Positions 57,378 through 64,000 of a stretch of DNA of 64,000 nt are shown here, piece by piece. The stretch's first letter is position 1; the number at the start of each line of letters is the position of its first letter. The DNA lies in NCBI RefSeq assembly GCF_037176765.1, contig NC_090034.1, positions 94,166,500 to 94,230,499 of the forward strand. Direction: 5' to 3'. Origin of the DNA: Anolis sagrei (Eukaryota; Chordata; Lepidosauria; Squamata; Anolidae). Both the position numbers and the translations under genes were made by a program. The notes under the pieces were generated by a model. That model was not told the DNA's origin and searched no databases. It saw only the letters and a list, made by a program, of their open reading frames with translations.

Positions 57378-57514
57378 CAGGGCTGCACAACATGTGGCTA
57401 TCCAGATGTTTGGGCCTCCAACTTCCAGAAGCTCTAACAAGCCTGTCCAATGGTCGGGAATTCTGGGAGCTGAAGTCCAAAAACATCTGGAGGGCCACAG
57501 GTTGTGCAGCCCTA
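57378..57514. mobile_element. hAT MITE with 8-bp target duplication
   Basis: CAGGGCTGCACAACATGTGG at the left and the complementary CCACAGGTTGTGCAGCCCTA at the right, flanked by ATCTAAAG at 57370-57377 and 57515-57522. 137 bp, no coding content, hAT-type by target length and CAGGG end. Confidence 0.85.
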
Positions 57515-57732
57515 ATCTAAAGGTATCACTGGCTATGTGATCATTCTAACATTATTCTGTGGCCTGGGAGTTTCTACTGGAGACTTTTGGATATGGTAAC
57601 GACTGGCTTGTGGATTGCAGCCCTACCCCAAACCCCAATTTGATTAAATTATTTAGCCAAAACAGTCTAAAATGACTCAAAACATGCACCATAATGGATT
57701 TGTTTTGACATTTCCCAAAACTCTTCCAAAAT

Positions 57733-58045
57733 CCCATGTTGTTCATTTGTTCAGTCATTTCCGACTCTTCGTGACTTCATGGACCAGTCCACGCCAGAGC
57801 TCCCTGTCGGTCGTCACCACCCCCAGCTCCTTCAAGGTCAAGCCAGTCACTTCAAGGATCCCATCCATCCATCTTACCCTTGGTCGGCCCCTCTTCTTTT
57901 TTCCTTCCATTTTCCCCAGCATAATTGACTTCTTTAAGCTTTCCTTTCTTCTTATGATGTGGCCAAAGTACTTCATCTTGGCCTCTACTATTCTTCCCTG
58001 CAATGAGCAGTCAGGCTTTATTTCTTGAAGTATAGATCCCATAAC
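57733..58045 (-). mobile_element. BovB LINE 3' end
   Basis: The minus-strand frame reads MKYFGHIIRRKESLKKSIML and GKMEGKKKRGRPRVRWMDGI, the extreme C-terminus of BovB ORF2, ending in its short 3' UTR (CGGAAATGACTGAACAAATG on the minus strand). 5' truncated. Confidence 0.88.
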
Positions 58046-58139
58046 CTCTAAAAAAATCCCATACCCTCCCTCTAAAAAAAATCCACTCCAAAATGCCCCA
58101 AAATTGACTGGAAACAAACCTGGAAGTGATATTGGTGCA

Positions 58140-58191
58140 TGATGTAAGCCGCACCAAGTCCCCCTGGGGGAGATGGAGCGGGGTATAAATA

Positions 58192-58236
<45 letters not shown>

Positions 58237-58240
58237 GTAT
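58140..58240 (+). mobile_element. L2 LINE tail
   Basis: GATGTAAGCCGCACCAAGTC followed by GAGATGGAGCGGGGTATAAA and a (TAT)n tail. Confidence 0.8.
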
Positions 58241-58924
58241 GGGAGAAGGGACATGACCATTTACCATTACCACTGGGGTAATGTATTCAGCAGACCACAC
58301 AGTAGGAGTCAATGACAAAGCTCTCCTGTCATTGACTCTTCTTTGTGTTTGTTATCCTATTTGGAGCCAGATATTGCCAGTGTGGGAAGGAGCCATATTG
58401 TGGATTTCTGTTTCCATGATCTCTTATACCCATAACACCATGGAAAAGAAACAGCAACTGCCTCCAAATCTCAGAACAGGGTTGAGGATTGAGAACATAG
58501 ACAGGCAAAAAAAATTTCTAATGCTGCTTTCTCTTAGCATGCTAATGTCTAGGCCTTGAATGGCATTTGGTGGCAAAATGCTATTGAAATACTTAATTAG
58601 TAGTTCTCAGAATTTGGTCCAGAGCCATTAATGACATTAATGGGAGGCCTGACAATGATACAGTGCAGGGGTGGGTCTCCACTGCGGCCTTAGTGTCTTC
58701 TCCAGTTTTGCTCCCCTTTATGATGGTCACATTCAGTTTTGTAAAAAAATGCTGTTTGGCGAAAGTGAGATGGGACAGTGGGGAAAATAGCATTTGAATG
58801 GGCAATGATAACCCTAAGAGATCTTTGTAGATATGAGTCTTAATTTTTGACCATTTTGATTCCAGTTGATGAGGACAGGGACTTCTGAGCTGACAGTTTG
58901 TCATCAGATTTTCCATACATGTAC
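58241..58924. other. Unassigned DNA
   Basis: No feature recognised. Confidence 0.5.
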
Positions 58925-59400
58925 CATATATTCCGGGGTATTACACGACTGGGGCTATAAGACGACCCCCCAACTTTAAGACACAAAATAGAGAGTTGGG
59001 GATATACTCGCCGTTCAAGATGACTCCGCTGTTCAGGCCGCTCTACTTCTTCCAGCCCCCACTCCGCCGCCATGGCGTCTCTGCCTCCCAGCTCCGCCAA
59101 GCCTCGCAAGAAGTGCCTCTTCTCCCGCGAGACAAAGTTGTCTCACAGGTGAAGAGGCGTTCTCGTGAGGCCTGGCCAGGAAGAAGGAGAGCGGCCTGAC
59201 CAGCACGGGAGGCCCTTCTGCTCAGGCCGCTCTCCTTCTTCCTGGCCAGACCTCGCTAGAAGAACCTCTTCTCTAGTGAGACAACATTGTCTCGCGGGAG
59301 AAGAGGCGCTTCTTGCGAGACTTGGCCGGGAAGAAGGAGAGTGGCCTGACCAGCACGGGAAGCAGCCCAGGGGCCCGGGCACCAACAAGGGAGAGGCCTA
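58925..59400. repeat. GC-rich element with 220-bp palindrome
   Basis: The left part has TATTCCGGGGTATTACACGA and ATAAGACGACCCCCCAAC, common ends of an interspersed reptile repeat. From 59099 to 59322 two arms of about 100 bp are reverse complements at nearly 90 percent identity around a 22-base loop (59198-59219). The innermost 26 bp (GGCCAGGAAGAAGGAGAGCG and beyond) are a perfect match. Confidence 0.75.
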
Positions 59401-59820
59401 TTTACTTCGGCCCCTCTTCCTTTTTCCTTTCATGTCCCCCAGCATCATTATCCTTCTTCAAGCTTTTCTGTCTTCTTATTTGGCCGAAGTGTTTCATCTT
59501 TGCCTTTAATACCCTTCCCTCCAGTGATTAGTTGGGCTTTATTTCCTGGAGTCTGGACTAGTTTGATCTTCTTGCGATCTAAGGCGCTCTCAATTTTCCT
59601 CCAACACCACAGATCAAAAGCATCTATCTTCCTTTGCTCAGCCTTCCTTATGGTGAAACTCTCGAATCCATACGTTACTACGGGGAATACCATTGCTTTA
59701 ACTATGCGGATTTTTGTTGCCAGTGTGATGTCTCTGCTCTTAACTGTTTTATCAAGATTGGTCATTGCTCTCCTCCCAAGAAGTAAATGTCTTCTGATTT
59801 TCTGGCTGTAGTCTGCGAAA
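59401..59820 (-). mobile_element. BovB LINE fragment, copy B
   Basis: Same region of BovB ORF2 as 31823-32239 (IRIVKAMVFPVVTYGFESFT, IDAFDLWCWRKIESALDRKK) with the same mariner junction. A few substitutions separate the copies. Confidence 0.85.
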
Positions 59821-59822
59821 TA

Positions 59823-60353
59823 CAGGGTGAGGCAGCATAACTTCCTTTATTCAAAACTTAATAAAACCCATTGTATGAATCAGATTTTTTTTATAATGTA
59901 GGCACATAACTAACTTTTTTTTACATAGTTTTGAAGAACAAATTAGGTAGGTGATGTCCGCCATTCTCCTTTCTCCATACACTGAGTAAACCGATTTCTG
60001 GCATTTGTCATGACTCTTGCCAGCATAGCAGGCGTTATGTTGGCAATTTCTTCCTGGATGTTGGTCTTCAAATCTTGTAGGCTCCTTGGACGGTTCACAT
60101 AAACACGGGATTTCAAAAAACCCCATAGGAAAAAAATCACAAGGTGCCGAATCTGGAGAGCGGGCCGGCCACTCCAAATCCGCTCGAAAAGTAGGCCTCA
60201 ACGGCAAAAGCACTGTCCTCACTGTTCCAACGCATGATGGCGACTGAACTGTGTCAGGACAAAACTTTATACTCCCGCCTCTCGAACAAGACCACTAGCT
60301 CTCCGCTACGTCTTCAACCGACAGAATGGCTCGCATTTTTAAAAAGGAAGTTA
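59823..60353 (-). mobile_element. Mariner-type transposon, copy B, cut by L2
   Basis: Left TIR CAGGGTGAGGCAGCATAACT after TA at 59821-59822. Same WPARSPD and APCDFFP transposase end as copy A. The right end stops at 60353, 16 bp or so before the expected TIR end, where the L2 begins. Confidence 0.88.
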
Positions 60354-63300
60354 TTTATTTATTTATTTTTATTTATTTAGTACACTTGTATACCGCTAAT
60401 ATCTCAGCCTAAAACGGCGACTCATTGCGGTTTACAACATTTAAAAACAACAATAATTCCGATTAAAAATATAAAACACATACATATACAATACACAGTA
60501 TTGGGCCACCAATACAGACCAATGCATCTCTTAATTAAAATCATAATCCAATTTCGTTGTCTATGATTGCCAGTCCTTGATCAAAAACTTCATCGCATCG
60601 GATTAGCCGAATGCTTGCTCAAACATCCATGTTTTCAGTTTTTTCCGAAATGCCATCAGCGAGGTGGCTGATCTTATCTCTATAGGGAGGGCATTCCAAA
60701 GCCGCGGGGCCACCACAGAAAAGGCCCTGTCTCTCGTTCCCGCGAGCCGCACCTGTGAAGCAGGCGGGATGGAGAGAAGGGCCTCTCCCGAAGATCTTAG
60801 GGTCCTGGTGGGCTGATAGGCCGAGATACGTTCGGATAGATATGTAGGGCCAGAACCGTTTAGGGCTTTAAAGGCCAAAGCCAGCACTTTGAATTGGGCC
60901 CGGTAGCTAATCGGTAGCCAGTGGAGCTGGTACAGCAGAGGAGTTGTATGCTCCCTGCGCCCTGCTCCTGTTAATACCATGGCTGCCGCCCGTTGGACTA
61001 GTTGGAGCTTCCGGGCCGTCTTCAAAGGCAACCCCACGTAGAGAGCGTTGCAGTAGTCAAGGCGGGATGTAACCAGAGCGTGGACTACCGTGGCCAAGTC
61101 AGACTTCCCAAGGTACGGTCGCAGTTGGCGCACGAGTCTTAACTGTGCGAATGCTCCCCTGGTCACCGCCGAAACCTGGGGATCCAGGCTCAGCGATGAG
61201 TCCAGGATCACACCCAAACTGCGAACCTGTGTCTTCAGGGGGAGTGCGACCCCGTCTAACACAGGCTGTAACCCTATACCCTGTTCGGCCCTGCGACTGA
61301 CCAGGAGTACCTCTGTCTTGTCTGGATTCAATTTCAATTTGTTCGCCCCCATCCAGACCGTCACAGCGGCCAAGCACCGGTTCAGGACCTCGACAGCCTC
61401 CTTAGTAGCAGGTGGGAAGGAGTGACAGAGTTGGACATCATCTGCGTACAGATGACACCGCACCCCGAAACTCCGGATGATCTCGCCCAGCGGTTTCATG
61501 TAGATGTTAAACAACATGGGGGATAGTATTGAACCCTGAGGAACCCCACAAAACAAAGGTTGTGGGGTAGAACAGGAGTCCCCCAGTAACACCTTCTGAG
61601 ACCGGCCCTCGAGGAATGACCGGAGCCACTGCAGAGCAGTACCTCCGAGACCCATTCCCGCGAGGCGTCCCAGAAGGATACCGTGGTCGACGGTATCGAA
61701 GGCCGCTGAGAGGTCGAGTAGCACCAACAGGGACACACTCCCCCTGTCGAGCTCATCCACTAAGGCGACCAAGGCTGTCTCGGTACCATGCCCCGGCCTA
61801 AAGCCAGACTGTGCCGGATCCAGATAATCCGTGTCTACCAAGAATGCCTGGAGTTGTGAGGCCACCACACGTTCCATGACTTTGCCCAAAAAGGGGAGAT
61901 TGGAAACAGGCCGATAGTTAACCAATTGAGTGGGGTCCAGTGATGGTTTCTTCAACAGCGGTTTTATCACAGCTTGCTTTAAGCTGGCTGGAAATATGCC
62001 TTCCCGGAGGGAGGCATTAACCACCACCTTAACCCACTCGGCCAATCCCCCTCTGGCCTCCTTTAGAAGCCAGGATGGGCAGGGGTCTAGGATGCATGTG
62101 GTAGGTCTCATTCCTCCAAGCACCTTGTCCACATCCTCGGTTTGAACTAATTGAAATGAATCCATCAAAATTGGACAAGCAGATGCTCGTGTTACATCCT
62201 CAGAGACTGCCGTTAATATGGTGTCCAGTCCAGAGCGGATCAAAGCGACTTTGTCTGCAAAGAACTGAGCAAAGGCTTCACAGCGAGCTGTCGAGTCATC
62301 AGGGCACCCATCCTGAGTGGTGGGTTTTAACAGGCCTCTGACAACTCGGAACAGTTCAGCCGGACGGTTCTTTGCAGACGCAATAGTGGCCGCAAAGAAA
62401 GTTTTCTTTGCGGCTCTTATTGCCGCGGCGTATGACCTTAAAAAGGACACAAACCGTGTTCGATTTGGCTCGCTTGGATCCGAACGCCACACGCCCTCTA
62501 GTTCCCTCTTCTTTCGCTTCAACGCCGCCAGCTCCTCAGTAAACCAAGGGGCTGGTTTAGTTCGGCTACTTGAGAGGGGACGTTCTGGAGCGATCGTGTC
62601 TATTGCCCTAGTCATCTCCCCATTCCAGAGAGCGACCAGGACATCAACAGGATCACCAACCGAGGTGGCGGGAAATTCCCCAAGAGCCATCAGGAATCCC
62701 TCCGGATCCATAAGCCTCCTGGGGCGGACCAATTTAATAGGTCCTCCACCTCTGCGGAGGTTAAGGGGTGCAGTAAGTCTAAAGCTGACCAGGTGGTGGT
62801 CGGTCCATGGCAACGGAGAGATGGATAACTCCTCAACACCGCCGCCTTCCTCCCATCCCTGACAGAAAACCAAGTCCAATGTATGTCCAGCACTGTGGGT
62901 GGGGCCAGATACTTGTTGGGACAGCCCCATGGTCGCCATGGTAGACATGAAGTCCTGAGCCGCTCCCGTTAGGGCAGCCTCGGCGTGGATATTGAAGTCC
63001 CCCAGCACAATCAGCCGTTGGGACTCCAATGCCAGGTCCGAGACCACCCCCGCTAGCTCAGGTAGGGAGACTGTAGTGCAGCGAGGTGGACGGTACACTA
63101 GCAGAATCCCTAATCTGTCCCGGTCACCCACCCTCAGGTGGACGCATTCAAAATTTGTTGACTGTGGGATGGGGGTCCTGGTCAGAAGAATGGAATCTCT
63201 GTAGACTACTGCAACCCCGCCTCCCCGCCCTCCGGATCTCGGTTGGTGCTGCACAGAGAACCCGGGTGGACAAAGCTGGGTCAAATTTACACCTCCCGCT

Positions 63301-64000
63301 TCGTCCAGCCAGGTCTCTGTGATGCACGCCAGATCTGCCCGTTCATCCAGGATTAAGTCTTGGATGAAAGTTGTTTTGCCATTGACAGATCTGGCGTTCA
63401 ACAGCACCACTTTCAATCCTGAGGGACCGCCAACCTGGTTACACCTACTTACCGTATCAGGAGACCGATTTGGAATTACTAATGTTGTTCCACGTTCCCT
63501 AGGCCGAATTAAAGGTCTCCCTTTCCCGTATCTCCCCTTCCCCACCACGACTTCTATGGGGGCTCCTCGGTTAACGGAAGCCTCTCCCTCCTCCATGACG
63601 CATTCAACACCTATAATAACAACCCAAGGATCATTGTAGATTGTTTGACATATTACAGTTCCAGTTTGCCATGGCTTTGCCTTCCAAGCGTTTCCCGTTC
63701 CTATTATATTATATTCGGGTCCCCCTGAGCTACTCCATTCCCTCTGACCCACATATACAATTAGCAACCAAATTAACAGGTGCCAAGGAATGGATAATGA
63801 CATGAGTAACAGTTGTTAAGCACAGTCAAGGGTTGGTTAAGGCTCTTGGAGTACAGATGGAGACTTATGTCAACACACATGATAGAATAACAATTAAAAT
63901 GCGGTGGCTTGACAATTAACCCCGAAATGTTTAAATAAAGTGCGTCATGGAGGCCTAATTAAACGCTAGATGTATCAAATCAGTTAAAGTGCTAGAGTTG
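60354..64000 (-). mobile_element. L2-type LINE (3' end at left, runs off window)
   Basis: 3' end with a (AAAT)n tail (60354-60380) and 3' UTR to 60602, then the complete coding frame to 63803 and 5' sequence continuing past 64000. It is inserted in the mariner; the mariner's missing terminal bases are expected beyond the window's right end. Confidence 0.85.
60603..63803 (-). CDS. L2-type LINE ORF2, endonuclease-reverse transcriptase, intact
   Basis: 1,066 codons with no internal stop. An APE-like endonuclease spans about residues 129-350: LKVVLLNARSVNGKTTFIQD, ACITETWLDE (catalytic E), IVLGDFNIHAE and TDHHLVSFRL. The reverse transcriptase spans about residues 620-870: VNYRPVSNLPFLGKVMERVV, VLLDLSAAFDTVDH, GVPQGSILSPMLFNIYM and YADD at residues 786-789. 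The C-terminus WLPISYRAQFKVLALAFKAL with RDRAFSVVAPRLWNALP is typical of the L2 clade. The first ~70 residues include a hydrophobic stretch and may not be translated; the ATG at residue 70 is an alternative start. ORF1, if any, lies outside the window. It is a candidate active copy. Confidence 0.88.
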   Translation of the reverse strand: MSLSIPWHLLIWLLIVYVGQREWSSSGGPEYNIIGTGNAWKAKPWQTGTVICQTIYNDPWVVIIGVECVMEEGEASVNRGAPIEVVVGKGRYGKGRPLIRPRERGTTLVIPNRSPDTVSRCNQVGGPSGLKVVLLNARSVNGKTTFIQDLILDERADLACITETWLDEAGGVNLTQLCPPGFSVQHQPRSGGRGGGVAVVYRDSILLTRTPIPQSTNFECVHLRVGDRDRLGILLVYRPPRCTTVSLPELAGVVSDLALESQRLIVLGDFNIHAEAALTGAAQDFMSTMATMGLSQQVSGPTHSAGHTLDLVFCQGWEEGGGVEELSISPLPWTDHHLVSFRLTAPLNLRRGGGPIKLVRPRRLMDPEGFLMALGEFPATSVGDPVDVLVALWNGEMTRAIDTIAPERPLSSSRTKPAPWFTEELAALKRKKRELEGVWRSDPSEPNRTRFVSFLRSYAAAIRAAKKTFFAATIASAKNRPAELFRVVRGLLKPTTQDGCPDDSTARCEAFAQFFADKVALIRSGLDTILTAVSEDVTRASACPILMDSFQLVQTEDVDKVLGGMRPTTCILDPCPSWLLKEARGGLAEWVKVVVNASLREGIFPASLKQAVIKPLLKKPSLDPTQLVNYRPVSNLPFLGKVMERVVASQLQAFLVDTDYLDPAQSGFRPGHGTETALVALVDELDRGSVSLLVLLDLSAAFDTVDHGILLGRLAGMGLGGTALQWLRSFLEGRSQKVLLGDSCSTPQPLFCGVPQGSILSPMLFNIYMKPLGEIIRSFGVRCHLYADDVQLCHSFPPATKEAVEVLNRCLAAVTVWMGANKLKLNPDKTEVLLVSRRAEQGIGLQPVLDGVALPLKTQVRSLGVILDSSLSLDPQVSAVTRGAFAQLRLVRQLRPYLGKSDLATVVHALVTSRLDYCNALYVGLPLKTARKLQLVQRAAAMVLTGAGRREHTTPLLYQLHWLPISYRAQFKVLALAFKALNGSGPTYLSERISAYQPTRTLRSSGEALLSIPPASQVRLAGTRDRAFSVVAPRLWNALPIEIRSATSLMAFRKKLKTWMFEQAFG

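Overview
The window looks like nuclear DNA of a squamate reptile, probably an iguanian lizard. The evidence is split host genes with GT-AG introns, several tRNA-derived SINE families, CR1, L2, BovB and L1 LINEs, Penelope-type tails, mariner and hAT elements and Helitron-like arrays, many nested in one another. By my reading most of the 64 kb is repeats. Only two host genes are recognisable, SYCE2 and a GCDH fragment, and these two are also neighbours in mammals.

Layout. 1-1925: SINE pieces and a Penelope-like tail. 1926-6262: a composite block carrying two SINEs, a CR1 3' end, a Penelope tail and a variable tandem repeat. The same block, inverted, is at 20413-24953, so 1926-24953 is a 23 kb inverted repeat with arms of about 4.4 kb. 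The spacer holds a SINE joined to a 236-bp purine/pyrimidine minisatellite (7843-9790), a hAT end, a GC-rich stretch with a promoter-like palindrome and an 82-bp tandem repeat (10141-11706), and an 8.7 kb array of six head-to-tail Helitron-like units (11707-20365). Each unit is made of 143-bp monomers plus a CCAAT/octamer module.

24954-28207 is mostly unassigned, apart from a three-copy tandem repeat. 28208-34427 holds SYCE2 on the + strand in four exons (about 125 codons). Its introns carry L2, SINE, hAT, BovB and mariner insertions. 34787-36860 is a 290-bp tandem array interrupted by a SINE. 36866-43972 is a decayed endogenous retrovirus on the minus strand with a tRNA-Gln primer site. 43978-52960 is a third copy of the composite block, split by an almost intact 4.8 kb CR1 that has tandem 5' promoter monomers.

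53090-54680 holds CR1, L1 and L2 pieces. Two consecutive GCDH exons follow, at 54775-54900 and 56969-57124. The end of the first is duplicated as a perfect 42-bp snap-back hairpin over its splice donor. The second lacks five bases and is out of frame, so this looks like a broken or partial GCDH copy. 57125-60353 holds a hAT MITE, BovB pieces, a GC-rich palindrome and a mariner. From 60354 to the window end is an L2-type LINE on the minus strand with an uninterrupted 1,066-codon endonuclease-reverse transcriptase frame, inserted in that mariner.

The only functional genes that look expressible are SYCE2 and the L2 and CR1 coding regions. All family assignments come from reading motifs by eye; no database search was run.
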